A stretch of 64,000 nt of DNA from Flavobacterium sp. YJ01 (GCF_029320955.1 NZ_CP119757.1:4836001-4900000), one strand, 5' to 3'. Shown: positions 9,070-17,845, counted from the stretch's first letter. Numbers and translations are program-made. The notes: generated by a model from the letters alone, not told the origin.

Positions 9070-9072
9070 GAT

Positions 9073-9106
9073 TAAGGGGTAATCATGCCAAACTCCTTAT
9101 TTTATA
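9073..9106 (+). terminator. Terminator after kdgA
   Basis: Stem TAAGGGGT / ACTCCTTA (one G-T pair) with a 11-base loop, followed by TTTTATAAG and a run of T. It starts 3 bases after the kdgA stop. Confidence 0.6.
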
Positions 9107-9130
9107 AGTTTTTTTTAGATTTTTAGAGAT

Positions 9131-9220
9131 TGTAATTGAACATTACGCTTGAAAAATTTAGCTAGCCATTCCTCACAGCCGGCTTTATTTTACTCAATCG
9201 GGTGTAATGTTTCATTTACA
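9131..9220. repeat. 90-base inverted-repeat element upstream of uxaB
   Basis: The arms TGTAATTGAACATTAC (9131-9146) and GTAATGTTTCATTTACA (9204-9220) are near reverse complements (one base inserted, one changed), flanking about 57 bases with a more GC-rich centre that holds the 8-base palindrome AGCCGGCT. It could be a small miniature transposable element, the remnant of an insertion sequence, or a structured leader of uxaB. No transposase reading frame is present. Confidence 0.45.
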
Positions 9221-9290
9221 ATTTAAAAGGCAGAAATGAAGAAATAAGGTTTATAGATGGTTATTTATAACGCATTAAAGAAAATTTAAA

Positions 9291-10736
9291 ATGAAAAAAT
9301 TAAATAGAATAAATACAGGATTAGAAAAGTTACAGCCAATTAAAGTAGTTCAGTTTGGAGAAGGTAACTTTTTAAGAGCCTTTGTTGATTATGCTTTTGA
9401 CAAACTGAATAAAGAAGTTGATTTTAATGCCGGTATTGCTGTAGTTCAACCTTTGAAAGACGGTATGGTAAATATGATTAACGATCAGGATGGTCTTTAT
9501 ACCTTGTTTATGAACGGAATTAAAAAAGGTGAAAAGATACAAGATATTGTGTTAATTAATAATATTGTAAAAACTATAAACCCATATACTGAATTTACAA
9601 ATTATTTGGCTTTAGCCAAAGAAGAAGAACTTCAGTTTATTGTTTCTAATACTACAGAAGCTGGAATTGAATTTATTGAAAGTGATACTCCAGACATGCA
9701 GCCACCAGTGTCATTTCCTGCAAAATTGACGGTTTTATTATATGAAAGATTTAAACATTTTAATGGAGATGCCTCTAAAGGAGTTACAATAATTCCTTGT
9801 GAATTAATTGATTATAACTCTGAAACGCTTAAAAAATATATTTTGCAATATGTTGATTTATGGAAATTAGAGGATGCATTTAAAACTTGGGTATCAGATG
9901 CTTGTACCTATCATAGTACTTTGGTTGACAGAATTGTTCCTGGATATCCAAGAGCTGAAATTGAAGAATATAATAATAAATTAGATTATGAGGACAATTT
10001 AATTGTTGCGGCTGAACCTTTTTTCCTTTGGGCTATTGAAGGGGGAGATGATCTAAAAGCAAAATTGCCTTTTCACAAAACAGATTTGAATGTAAAAATC
10101 GTTGATGATATACGTCCTTTTAAAATGATTAAAGTTCGTATTTTAAACGGTGCACATACAGCAATGGTTCCTTTTTCACTTTTGCATGGTAATAAATTAG
10201 TAATGGAAACTGTTAACGGAGATTTTACAGGAGAATTTGTAAATAGCGTTATTAGTGAAATTAGTGAAACTCTTGATATGGATAAAAATGAAATTACAGC
10301 CTATTCTGAGGAGGTAATGGACCGATTTAAAAATCCATTTATCAAACATGCACTTGCTGATATTGCATTAAATTCTGTATCAAAATTCAAAGTAAGAGTT
10401 TTGCCTAGTTTATTAGGATATTATAAAGCTAATAATAAATTGCCTGTTAATTTGACTTTTTCATTAGCGAGTTTAATTCGTTTCTACAAAGGAACTTGGA
10501 ACGGTCAAAGTTTACCGGTTAAAGATGGTGAAGATATTACAGCTTTCTTCAACGGACTTTGGAAATCGGATGATTACGAGAAAATCGCTCGTTTAACATT
10601 ACAAAACAAATCATTCTGGGATCAAGATTTAACTGAAATTCCAGGACTTACAAGAGCAATTACAATTGCATTAGAAGAAATAGATTCAAACGGAATTGAA
10701 GCAGGTTTTGCTAAGTTTCAAGAAAGAATAAAATAA
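9291..10736 (+). CDS. uxaB: Tagaturonate reductase (altronate oxidoreductase)
   Basis: 481 residues, polyol/mannitol dehydrogenase family. It reduces D-tagaturonate to D-altronate with NADH. The N-terminal Rossmann part begins VVQFGEGNFLRAFVDYAFD (residues 19-37). The C-terminal domain carries KVRILNGAHTAMVPFSLLHG, which holds the catalytic Lys and Asn-His region of the family. The gene follows a 221-base gap with an inverted repeat and ends 39 bases before uxaA, so uxaB and uxaA probably form one transcript. A fructuronate reductase (UxuB) is the main alternative; direct pairing with uxaA and the length support UxaB. Confidence 0.92.
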   Translation: MKKLNRINTGLEKLQPIKVVQFGEGNFLRAFVDYAFDKLNKEVDFNAGIAVVQPLKDGMVNMINDQDGLYTLFMNGIKKGEKIQDIVLINNIVKTINPYTEFTNYLALAKEEELQFIVSNTTEAGIEFIESDTPDMQPPVSFPAKLTVLLYERFKHFNGDASKGVTIIPCELIDYNSETLKKYILQYVDLWKLEDAFKTWVSDACTYHSTLVDRIVPGYPRAEIEEYNNKLDYEDNLIVAAEPFFLWAIEGGDDLKAKLPFHKTDLNVKIVDDIRPFKMIKVRILNGAHTAMVPFSLLHGNKLVMETVNGDFTGEFVNSVISEISETLDMDKNEITAYSEEVMDRFKNPFIKHALADIALNSVSKFKVRVLPSLLGYYKANNKLPVNLTFSLASLIRFYKGTWNGQSLPVKDGEDITAFFNGLWKSDDYEKIARLTLQNKSFWDQDLTEIPGLTRAITIALEEIDSNGIEAGFAKFQERIK

Positions 10737-10775
10737 AAAAAAACACACAAAAAGAACAAAGAACAAAGGTTAATT

Positions 10776-12398
10776 ATGGCAACGCAGAAAAAATTAATAA
10801 AAGTACATCCTACAGATAATGTAGCGGTGGCTTTGGTGAATCTGACAGCTGGCGAAGTGATTGATTTTGAAGGACAATCAATTGCTGTTGAGTCTGATGT
10901 GAAAATGAAACATAAGATTGCAATGGTTCCTTTTAATGTAGGAGACAGAATCATTATGTATGGTGTTTTAGTAGGTAAAGCGAGTGCAAGAATCGAAAAA
11001 GGAGGATTGCTTTCTACTGCAAACGTTAAACACGAAAGTGATAAAGTTACTGGTAAAACAGAAACGATTGGCTGGACTGCGCCAAATGTAGATAAATGGA
11101 AAGACAGAACGTGGCAGGGCTATCATAGAGAAGATGGGCAAGTTGGAACAGAAAATGTTTGGTTATTTTTTCCATTGGTTTTTTGCGAAAATAGAAACAT
11201 CGAAATCTTAAAAGATATTTTTGAGAAAGAATTGATGAAACCAAAAGAGAACGATTACCAATTATTGTTGCGTTCTTTGGTAAAATCAGAAACTGGTGGA
11301 GCAGGAAATCAAGAAGCTTCAAACGATGCTAATTTATTCAATAATATTCAGGTAAAATTCATCACGCACCAAGGTGGTTGTGGAGGAATTCGTCAGGATT
11401 CACATAGTTTGGCTAAACTTTTGGCAGGTTATGTAAATAATCCAAACGTGGCTGGAGCAACTGTATTGAGTTTAGGATGCCAGAATCTTCAGATTTCAAT
11501 TTTCAAAGAAGCTTTAGATGCTATTAATCCAGACAGTAAAAAGCCTGTTTTAATCTACGATCAACAATCTATCGGAACAATTGAAACGATGTTGAGCAGT
11601 GTTGTAAAAGATACTTTCGAAGCGATTAAAAAAGCAAACGATATTAAGAGAGAACCAGCGCCATTATCTAAACTAAGAATTGGTTTAGAATGTGGTGGAT
11701 CTGACGGATTCTCTGGGATTTCTGCAAACCCGACTTTAGGTGTATTGTCTGATAAATTGGCTGCTTTAGGCGGAACAACAATCCTTTCTGAGTTCCCAGA
11801 ATTATGTGGAGTAGAGCAGGAATTAGTAAACCGTTGTGTTGATGACGAAGACGGAAAACGTTTCTTGGATTTGATGCAATGGTACGAAAAAACAGTTGTT
11901 GATGCTGGTTCAGGATTTGATATGAATCCTTCTCCAGGAAACATCAAAGACGGTTTGATTACTGATGCTATGAAATCTGCTGGTGCAGCTAAAAAAGGAG
12001 GAACATCTCCAATTGCTGGTGTTTATGATTACGGAGAGTATATTAACGAACCAGGATTAACATTGCTATGTACGCCAGGAAATGATGTTGAGTGCACAAC
12101 CGCAATGGTAGGCTCAGGAGCTAATATGGTATTATTTACAACAGGTTTAGGAACTCCAACAGGAAATCCAATTGCGCCAGTTGTAAAAATATCTTCTAAC
12201 TCTGAGTTGGCGGCAAAAATGTCTGATATTATCGATATTGACACTGGAGGAATTATCAAAGGTGAAAAATCTATCGAAGAAATGTCTGATGAAATGCTTG
12301 AATTTATTATTGATATTGCTAGTGGTACAATTAAAACCAAAGCGGCAGTTTTAAATCAGAATGATTTTATTCCTTGGAAAAGAGGAGTTTCACTTTAG
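10776..12398 (+). CDS. uxaA: Altronate dehydratase
   Basis: 540 residues. An N-terminal SAF domain (about residues 1-100, HPTDNVAVALVNLTAGE) is followed by the altronate/galactarate dehydratase domain. Landmarks include HQGGCGGIRQDSHSLAKLL, the LGCQNLQI segment, GLECGGSDGFSGISANP and GNDVECTTAMVGSGAN. It dehydrates D-altronate to 2-keto-3-deoxygluconate, normally with Fe2+. Bacteroidota proteins often carry both domains in one chain, as here. With UxaC and UxaB it completes the galacturonate isomerase pathway. A strong terminator follows after about 65 bases. Confidence 0.94.
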   Translation: MATQKKLIKVHPTDNVAVALVNLTAGEVIDFEGQSIAVESDVKMKHKIAMVPFNVGDRIIMYGVLVGKASARIEKGGLLSTANVKHESDKVTGKTETIGWTAPNVDKWKDRTWQGYHREDGQVGTENVWLFFPLVFCENRNIEILKDIFEKELMKPKENDYQLLLRSLVKSETGGAGNQEASNDANLFNNIQVKFITHQGGCGGIRQDSHSLAKLLAGYVNNPNVAGATVLSLGCQNLQISIFKEALDAINPDSKKPVLIYDQQSIGTIETMLSSVVKDTFEAIKKANDIKREPAPLSKLRIGLECGGSDGFSGISANPTLGVLSDKLAALGGTTILSEFPELCGVEQELVNRCVDDEDGKRFLDLMQWYEKTVVDAGSGFDMNPSPGNIKDGLITDAMKSAGAAKKGGTSPIAGVYDYGEYINEPGLTLLCTPGNDVECTTAMVGSGANMVLFTTGLGTPTGNPIAPVVKISSNSELAAKMSDIIDIDTGGIIKGEKSIEEMSDEMLEFIIDIASGTIKTKAAVLNQNDFIPWKRGVSL

Positions 12399-12462
12399 TT
12401 TTTTAGGTACTAAGCTACTAAGATGCTAAGGTTCTGAGGGACAAAGTGACAAAGGTTTATAT

Positions 12463-12494
12463 AGAAGACGCACATATTGTGCGTCTTTTTTTAT
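12463..12494 (+). terminator. Terminator after uxaA
   Basis: A 10-base stem (AGACGCACA / TGTGCGTCT core) with a short loop, followed by seven T. The preceding 12399-12456 is a dispersed simple repeat of the CTAAGATGCTAAGG / GACAAAG type. Confidence 0.8.
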
Positions 12495-12499
12495 ATAGA

Positions 12500-12668
12500 A
12501 AGCTTCAGAGAAGCGAAATATTTATAGAAAAAAAATAAGCGGTTACAACATAAAGCTCCAGAGGAGCGACATAGATTGATTAGGTTTGCAGAAAAAATAT
12601 GTCGCTCCTCTGGAGCTTTGTTGTGTGATTTATTGTGATTCTATAAATATTTCGCTTCTCTGAAGCTT
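12500..12668. repeat. Nested palindromic element (composite inverted repeat)
   Basis: The outer arms are a perfect 30-base inverted repeat, 12500-12529 and 12639-12668 (core AAGCTTCAGAGAAGCG). The inner arms are a perfect 22-base inverted repeat, 12552-12573 and 12598-12619 (core CTCCAGAGGAGCGACATA). Each arm also holds its own small hairpin (CTTCAGAGAAG; CTCCAGAGGAG). The box TGTGATTCTAT at 12634-12644 is also found in the element near 44.0 kb. No ORF lies inside. It resembles REP/BIME-type elements, which can be mobilised by REP-associated transposases; no such gene lies nearby. Confidence 0.75.
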
Positions 12669-12670
12669 AT

Positions 12671-12698
12671 AAAAAAAGCTACCCTTGTGAGATAGCTT
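12671..12698 (-). terminator. Terminator of the LacI-family gene
   Basis: Read on the minus strand: stem AAGCTA / TAGCTT with an 11-base loop, followed by a T-run. It lies just after the regulator's stop codon. Confidence 0.6.
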
Positions 12699-12724
12699 AT
12701 ATAACTTATATGGTAAAAATAATA

Positions 12725-13753
12725 TTAAAAACTAGTTTTTGTAGAAGACTTGCGAATATGTAATTCTGGTGCTAGAACGACCTTTTTTTCTATTTTAATA
12801 GTGTCTGTTTTGTCTACTTGTTCTAAGAAAACGCGGGCAGACATTTTTCCCATTTCCAAAGGAGATTGATCTACAGAGGTAATTGATAATTCCATAAATT
12901 TTGTAAAAGGTTCGTTACTGAAACCAGCAACACAAAACTCATTAGGAATACTGATATTTCTTTCTTTCAATTCTTGAATCGCTCCTAATGCAGCAAAATC
13001 AGACGATGAAAAAATAGCATCTGGTGGAGTTTCTAATTGTAAAAGTTTATCTACTGCTTCTTTACCTGCGTCTACGCTACTTTTGGTGTAAATAACATGT
13101 TCTTCGTTAAAAGTAAGTCCACTGTCTAATAAAGCTTGTTTGTAGCCTAAAAACCTGTTTTTAAAGATGTCTAAAGATTGATCTCCAGATAAATGAGCGA
13201 TATGCCTGCAACCTTCGTCAATTAAATGTTTGGTTGCTAAATAACCTCCTTTAAAGTCATTGATTGTTACCGAACTTACTCCATCAATATGTTTACTTCT
13301 ATCAAAAAATATTAGGGGAACATTTTTCTCCAAAACATTTCTAAAAGCGCTATCATTTTCATTTGAAATTCCTGTAACCGACATCATAATTCCGTCTACT
13401 TGCGCATCTACAAGTGTATGAAGATTCTCATTTTCTCTTTTAATGCTTTCATGTGTTTGGCAGATAATTACTTGATAGCCATGAGGATAAAGCTCTTCTT
13501 CGATTCCTCTAATTACAGAAGCGAAAAAATTGCTGTCAATACGAGGTACAATAACTCCGATATTATTACTTCGACCGCTCTTCAATGCAAGTGCCAATTT
13601 ATTTTGCTTGTAATTCATGGCAGCAGCAGTCTTAATAACTAACTCTCTTGTGGCTTCTTTAATCTTCGGATTATTATTTAAAGCTCTAGAGACGGTTGCA
13701 GCCGTGATATTTAATTTTTCAGCAATATCGTAAATAGTTACTTTTTCACTCAT
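12725..13753 (-). CDS. LacI-family transcriptional regulator, probable uronate regulon repressor
   Basis: 342 residues, the usual LacI length. The N-terminal helix-turn-helix (residues 4-50) reads VTIYDIAEKLNITAATVSRA, followed by the hinge helix ALALKSGRSNNIGVIVP. Residues 60-335 form a periplasmic-binding-protein-like effector domain (FFDRSKHIDGVSS, GDQSLDIFKNRFLGY). It is divergent from the GH28 gene at 14.04 kb and lies directly downstream of the uronate genes. The CGAT-centred palindrome TGTAATCGATTACA and close copies occur at promoters for exuT, kduI, GH28 and in front of this gene itself, which fits a LacI-type operator. The effector is probably a galacturonate or KDG pathway intermediate, but this is inference. 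Autoregulation is suggested by the site at 13820. Confidence 0.88.
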   Translation of the reverse strand: MSEKVTIYDIAEKLNITAATVSRALNNNPKIKEATRELVIKTAAAMNYKQNKLALALKSGRSNNIGVIVPRIDSNFFASVIRGIEEELYPHGYQVIICQTHESIKRENENLHTLVDAQVDGIMMSVTGISNENDSAFRNVLEKNVPLIFFDRSKHIDGVSSVTINDFKGGYLATKHLIDEGCRHIAHLSGDQSLDIFKNRFLGYKQALLDSGLTFNEEHVIYTKSSVDAGKEAVDKLLQLETPPDAIFSSSDFAALGAIQELKERNISIPNEFCVAGFSNEPFTKFMELSITSVDQSPLEMGKMSARVFLEQVDKTDTIKIEKKVVLAPELHIRKSSTKTSF

Positions 13754-13784
13754 TCAAAAAAAGTTTATCGGATTATGTATTAGA

Positions 13785-13792
13785 CAAAAGTA
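13785..13792 (-). promoter_or_regulatory. -7 element of the LacI gene
   Basis: On the minus strand TACTTTTG fits TAnnTTTG and lies 32 bases before the ATG. No good -33 element is seen at the expected distance. Confidence 0.4.
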
Positions 13793-13819
13793 CATTTTTT
13801 TTTATTATGTAATATAAAT

Positions 13820-13833
13820 TGTTATCGATTACC
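13820..13833. promoter_or_regulatory. LacI-family operator (site 4, autoregulatory, weaker)
   Basis: TGTTATCGATTACC, two mismatches from the perfect palindrome. It lies 28 bases upstream of the -7 element of the regulator gene. Confidence 0.5.
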
Positions 13834-13951
13834 AGAATTAAAAAATCAAACGATTTAGGAATTATTATGATAATAATTTATCTAAATTTTTGCGTTAAAT
13901 GTAATTAAAATTTGTAATAAAAATTAAATATATAATTTTTTTCTAAATTAA

Positions 13952-13983
13952 TTTGTTCCAATAGAACAATTTTTCTACTTTCG
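13952..13983 (+). promoter_or_regulatory. Promoter of the GH28 pectinase operon
   Basis: TTTG at 13952-13955, a 20-base spacer, then TACTTTCG at 13976-13983 (one change from TAnnTTTG). The operator follows directly. Confidence 0.55.
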
Positions 13984-13997
13984 TGTAATCGATTACA
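13984..13997. promoter_or_regulatory. LacI-family operator (site 3, perfect palindrome)
   Basis: TGTAATCGATTACA is fully self-complementary. It sits directly after the -7 element and 45 bases before the GH28 ATG. This is the best copy of the four sites. Confidence 0.78.
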
Positions 13998-14042
13998 TGG
14001 TTTTTGAATGTTTTCGGTATTAAATAAGAAAATACTTTGCAA

Positions 14043-15488
14043 ATGATTAAAAATAAGAGCATAACATCTAAATGGATTCTGTTTTTAACGACTATGGTCG
14101 CGTTAGTTACATCTTGCGGAGAAAAAAATGCCGTAACTTCTTCTGATGCTTCAAATAATCCTTGGAAAAAGATGGATTTAATCATTAAAAGTATTCCACA
14201 AACTAAGTTTTCGAATAAGATTTACAATATAAACGATTTTGGTGCAATTGCTGATGGAAAAACATTAAACACGATAGCTTTTCAAAAGGCAATAAAAGAA
14301 TGTGCAGCAAACGGCGGCGGTCAAGTTTTGGTTCCGAATGGAAAATATTTAACTGGAGCGATTCACTTAGAAAGTAATATAAATCTGCATTTAGAAGATA
14401 ACGCTGAAATCCTTTTCAGTTTAAATCCGAAAGATTATCCGATTGTTCATACTTCTTGGGAAGGAACAGAAGTGATGAATTATTCGCCGCTTATTTATGC
14501 GAAAAATAAAACCAATATCGCAGTTACAGGAAAAGGCACATTAAACGGTCAAGCTGATAGCACCAATTGGTGGATTTGGTCTGGGGGAAAAAATTATGGC
14601 TGGAAAAAAGGAATTTCGTCTCAAAATGATCCGACAAATCGTGAAGTTTTGGTTGATATGGCCGAAAAAGGAATTCCAGTTTCAGAACGCATTTTTGGAG
14701 ATGGACGTTATTTAAGACCTAACTTTATTGAATTTTTTGAATGTAATACTGCTTTAATAAAAGATATAAAAATCATCAATTCGCCTTTTTGGATTTTGCA
14801 TCCAATAAAAACCAATAACATGATTATTGATGGCGTTACGGTAAACAGTCACGGTCCAAATAACGATGGCTGCGATCCGGAATATTCTCAAAACATTATA
14901 ATTAAAAACTGCACTTTTAATACAGGCGACGATTGTATTGCCATTAAAGCTGGACGTGACGCAGACGGAAGAAGAGTGGCTATTCCAAGTAAAAACATAA
15001 TTGTTCAAAATTGTAAAATGGTTGACGGACATGGTGGCGTTGTTATCGGAAGTGAGATTTCTGCTGGTGTAAATAATGTTTTTGTTGAAAATTGTGTTAT
15101 GGACAGTCCGAATCTTGATCGTGCTATTCGCATCAAAACCAACTCAAAAAGAGGCGGAATTATAGAAGATATTTTTGTTAGAAATCTTGAAGTTGGTACG
15201 GTTAAAGAATGTGTTTTAAAATTAAATATGTTTTACAATGTCTACGGATCTCAAACAGGAAATTTTATTCCGACAATAAGAAATGTCAGTTTAGAAAATG
15301 TAAATGTCAAAAACGGTGGAAAATACAGCGTTTGGGCTGATGGTTACAAAGAATCTCCTGTTGAAAATATCACATTAAAAAATGTAAAAATTCAAAAAGT
15401 AGATTCTGTCTATTTGTTGAAAAATGTAAAAAATATAAAGTTCATAGATACCTACGTAAACAACAAAAAAGTAGAATCTGTTAAGTAA
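14043..15488 (+). CDS. Polygalacturonase-type glycoside hydrolase, family GH28, lipoprotein
   Basis: 481 residues from the ATG at 14043; a TTG two codons upstream is possible but less likely. A signal peptide ends in a lipobox (ALVTSC, Cys about residue 25), so the enzyme is probably anchored in the periplasm or at the surface. The right-handed beta-helix of GH28 is shown by NNDGCDPEYS, FNTGDDCIAIKAGRD, GHGGVVIGSE and RAIRIKTN, which together give the three catalytic Asp residues, the His and the Arg-Lys pair. GH28 enzymes hydrolyse alpha-1,4-galacturonan or rhamnogalacturonan, endo or exo. The gene opens a run of secreted pectin enzymes under the perfect operator. Endo or exo action cannot be decided here. 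Confidence 0.9.
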   Translation: MIKNKSITSKWILFLTTMVALVTSCGEKNAVTSSDASNNPWKKMDLIIKSIPQTKFSNKIYNINDFGAIADGKTLNTIAFQKAIKECAANGGGQVLVPNGKYLTGAIHLESNINLHLEDNAEILFSLNPKDYPIVHTSWEGTEVMNYSPLIYAKNKTNIAVTGKGTLNGQADSTNWWIWSGGKNYGWKKGISSQNDPTNREVLVDMAEKGIPVSERIFGDGRYLRPNFIEFFECNTALIKDIKIINSPFWILHPIKTNNMIIDGVTVNSHGPNNDGCDPEYSQNIIIKNCTFNTGDDCIAIKAGRDADGRRVAIPSKNIIVQNCKMVDGHGGVVIGSEISAGVNNVFVENCVMDSPNLDRAIRIKTNSKRGGIIEDIFVRNLEVGTVKECVLKLNMFYNVYGSQTGNFIPTIRNVSLENVNVKNGGKYSVWADGYKESPVENITLKNVKIQKVDSVYLLKNVKNIKFIDTYVNNKKVESVK

Positions 15489-15550
15489 TAATATTTCTCG
15501 AATTGTTGGTAATTAGTAATTTATTTTTTGAGATTATTGTTTTTTGAAGG

Positions 15551-15592
15551 AGTTAAAAAGGAGTTTAACATTGTTGGACTCCTTTCTTAACT
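15551..15592. promoter_or_regulatory. Inverted repeat between GH28 and the esterase
   Basis: AGTTAAAAAGGAGT (15551-15564) and ACTCCTTTCTTAACT (15578-15592) pair with one bulge around a 13-base loop. There is no T-run, so it may be a processing or partial termination signal rather than a full terminator. Confidence 0.45.
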
Positions 15593-15610
15593 GAAAAAAT
15601 TAAAAGTAAG

Positions 15611-16549
15611 ATGCGAAAAACGGCTCTGGTTTTATTAGTATTTTTCAATGTTATTCTGGCTCAAAGTCAGCAATATCAGATTGACACATCTTATACAATC
15701 AAAAGCACTTTTACAAAATTAATTAAGAAATATCCTTTTATTACAATTCCAGAAATAAAGCCAAATTCAGAAGTTGAAGAAAGTTTCGATTTAGTTTATA
15801 ATAAAGATCAAAATCGAGTTTTGCATTTTGATGCTTTCGTTAATAGAAAAAAGAAAAAAAATCCAGCTGTAATTATGATTCATGGCGGAGGCTGGAGATC
15901 GGGAAATAAAAACCAAATGCAGTTTATCGGAAAAGAAATTGCTGCAAAAGGTTATTCGTGTTTTGCTATAGAATATCGATTATCATTAGAAGCAAAATAT
16001 CCAACTGGAGTAATTGACGTAAAAAATGCTATCAAATTTATAAAAGATAATGCATCTAAATTTGGTGTTGATGTCAATAAAATTGCTGTTTTAGGCTGTT
16101 CTGCAGGAGGCCAAATGGCCGCATTAATTGGAACAACTAATAATAACCCAATTTTTGAAGATCGTGCTTTTAAAAGTAAATCGTCATCAAAAGTAAATGC
16201 GATAATTGATGTTGACGGAGTTTTGGCACTTAAACATCCAGAATCTTCAGAAGGCGATGTTCTCGCTTTTTGGTTGGGAGGAAAGTCAAATGAAATTCCA
16301 GAAATCTGGAAAGAGGCTTCAGCATTAACACATACAGACAAAAATACGCCACCGGTTTTATATATCTGTAGCAGTATTCCAAGATTTCATGCAGGAAGAG
16401 ACGATATGATCAAGATTTTGAATGAGAATAAAATCTATAATGAAGTGTATACAATTGCAGATTCACCACATTCCTTTTGGTTTTACGAGCCTTGGTTTAA
16501 GCAAACAATTTCTTACACAACACAATTTTTAGATAAAATTTTTAAATAA
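15611..16549 (+). CDS. Secreted alpha/beta hydrolase, probable carbohydrate esterase
   Basis: 312 residues with a signal peptide ending LAQSQ (about residue 20). The fold shows the oxyanion motif MIHGGGWRSGNK, the nucleophile elbow GCSAGGQ (Ser near residue 169), and a C-terminal His in DSPHSFWF. It is in the same broad class as the esterase at 1.3 kb but only distantly similar, with HGGGW as in the acetyl/feruloyl esterase group. It lies between GH28 and GH105 genes in one direction, so it most likely removes acetyl or methyl groups from pectic oligosaccharides in the periplasm. This is inferred from context; peptidase or lipase activity is less likely. Confidence 0.75.
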   Translation: MRKTALVLLVFFNVILAQSQQYQIDTSYTIKSTFTKLIKKYPFITIPEIKPNSEVEESFDLVYNKDQNRVLHFDAFVNRKKKKNPAVIMIHGGGWRSGNKNQMQFIGKEIAAKGYSCFAIEYRLSLEAKYPTGVIDVKNAIKFIKDNASKFGVDVNKIAVLGCSAGGQMAALIGTTNNNPIFEDRAFKSKSSSKVNAIIDVDGVLALKHPESSEGDVLAFWLGGKSNEIPEIWKEASALTHTDKNTPPVLYICSSIPRFHAGRDDMIKILNENKIYNEVYTIADSPHSFWFYEPWFKQTISYTTQFLDKIFK

Positions 16550-16587
16550 ATTAGAGCAAAATTCAAAAAGCTAATTTAAAAAGACAA

Positions 16588-17823
16588 ATGGTATATTTTA
16601 TGGAAAAATCTCTTTCTACAACAGTCAATTTTACAAAAGTTGTTTTGCTTTTTTTGCTGATTTTCAATTCTAATCTAAAAGCGCAAAATCATTCAGATTC
16701 TGAAAATTCGGTTATTTCTTATGATTTGAAATGGTCAGAACGAACTGCTCTTTCAATTTTAAATAAATATCCGAAAGCATGGCAGCTTGATGGAAATGAC
16801 AGACCAAAATGGGATTATAAAATGGGTTTTGTGTTGTCTGGTTTTGAAAAATTGTATCAGAAAACAAACGATAAAAAATACTTAAATTATATCAAGGATT
16901 ACGTTGATGGAATGATCGACAGCACTGGAAATATTAAAAAATACGATATTAAAGAATACAATATCGATTATTTAAATCCTGGAAAATTGCTTTTCAATTT
17001 GTATGATATTACAAAAGATTCACGCTATTTAGAAATTATAGGCAAATTAAGAAACCAATTAGAAACGCAACCAAGAACAGCAAGCGGCGGATTTTGGCAC
17101 AAACAAATTTACCCAAATCAAATGTGGATTGACGGCTTGTATATGGCTGAACCTTTTTATACACAATTTACGGTGAAATATGAAAAAGGAAAAAGTCTTG
17201 ATGACATTGCAAAACAATTTGAATTGGTTCAAAAGCATATTGTTGACAAAAAAACAGTTTTAGTTTATCAAGCTTGGGACGAAAGCAAAGAAATTGGCTG
17301 GGCAGATAAACAAACTGGAACTTCGCCGACAATTTGGGGGCGCGGAATTGGCTGGTATATGGTAGCATTGGTTGAAACTTTAGATTATTTTCCAAAATCA
17401 CATCCAAAATATAAAGTTTTGGTTGGGTATTTGAATCAGATTGCAAAGAATGTAAATCAATACAAAAGCGAATCGGGATTGTGGTATCAAGTTGCTGATA
17501 AAACAGAATTGTATGGAAATTATGTAGAACCATCTGCTTCAGGAATGATCATTTATGCTTTTGCAAAAGGGGCAAATAAAGGATATTTATCGGCAAGTTA
17601 TAAATCAACTGCCAAAAAATCATTTGAAAGTTTTGTGAAAGAATTTGTAAAAGTGGACAAAAAAGGAGAGGTAAATATTTTAAACGTTTCGTCGAATGTT
17701 GTTTTAGGAGGAAAGCCTTTCCGCGATGGAACAAATCAATATTATCTTACTTCCAAACCAAAAGATAATGGCGCAATTGGCCTTGGAGCCTTTTTATTAG
17801 CGTCGATTGAATTAGATAAATAA
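16588..17823 (+). CDS. Unsaturated rhamnogalacturonyl hydrolase-like enzyme, family GH105 (copy 1)
   Basis: 411 residues with a signal peptide ending NLKAQ; an ATG four codons in (16600) is an equally good start. The family's (alpha/alpha)6 barrel shows KWDYKMGFVLSGFEKLY, WHKQIYPNQMWIDGLYM with the predicted catalytic D182, WGRGIGWYMVALVETLDYFP and a conserved segment near YVEPSASGMI. GH105 enzymes remove the 4,5-unsaturated galacturonyl residue left by pectin or rhamnogalacturonan lyases, by hydrating the double bond. The released sugar feeds KduI. A close paralogue follows after 22 bases, so the pair is a tandem duplication. This copy has an ordinary signal peptide, the next one a lipobox. 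Confidence 0.88.
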   Translation: MVYFMEKSLSTTVNFTKVVLLFLLIFNSNLKAQNHSDSENSVISYDLKWSERTALSILNKYPKAWQLDGNDRPKWDYKMGFVLSGFEKLYQKTNDKKYLNYIKDYVDGMIDSTGNIKKYDIKEYNIDYLNPGKLLFNLYDITKDSRYLEIIGKLRNQLETQPRTASGGFWHKQIYPNQMWIDGLYMAEPFYTQFTVKYEKGKSLDDIAKQFELVQKHIVDKKTVLVYQAWDESKEIGWADKQTGTSPTIWGRGIGWYMVALVETLDYFPKSHPKYKVLVGYLNQIAKNVNQYKSESGLWYQVADKTELYGNYVEPSASGMIIYAFAKGANKGYLSASYKSTAKKSFESFVKEFVKVDKKGEVNILNVSSNVVLGGKPFRDGTNQYYLTSKPKDNGAIGLGAFLLASIELDK

Positions 17824-17845
17824 TAGAATTTAAATATATTTTGAA

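Noticed and set aside
9131..9146. TGTAATTGAACATTAC as a possible variant of the LacI operator before uxaB
   Set aside because: The CGAT centre is missing and the spacing differs; it is better explained as one arm of the 90-base inverted repeat.
12500..12668. An insertion sequence or transposase gene in the palindromic region
   Set aside because: No coding frame of useful length lies between the arms.
14037..14042. TTG start two codons upstream of the GH28 ATG
   Set aside because: The ATG at 14043 gives a normal lipoprotein signal peptide and no upstream feature favours the TTG.
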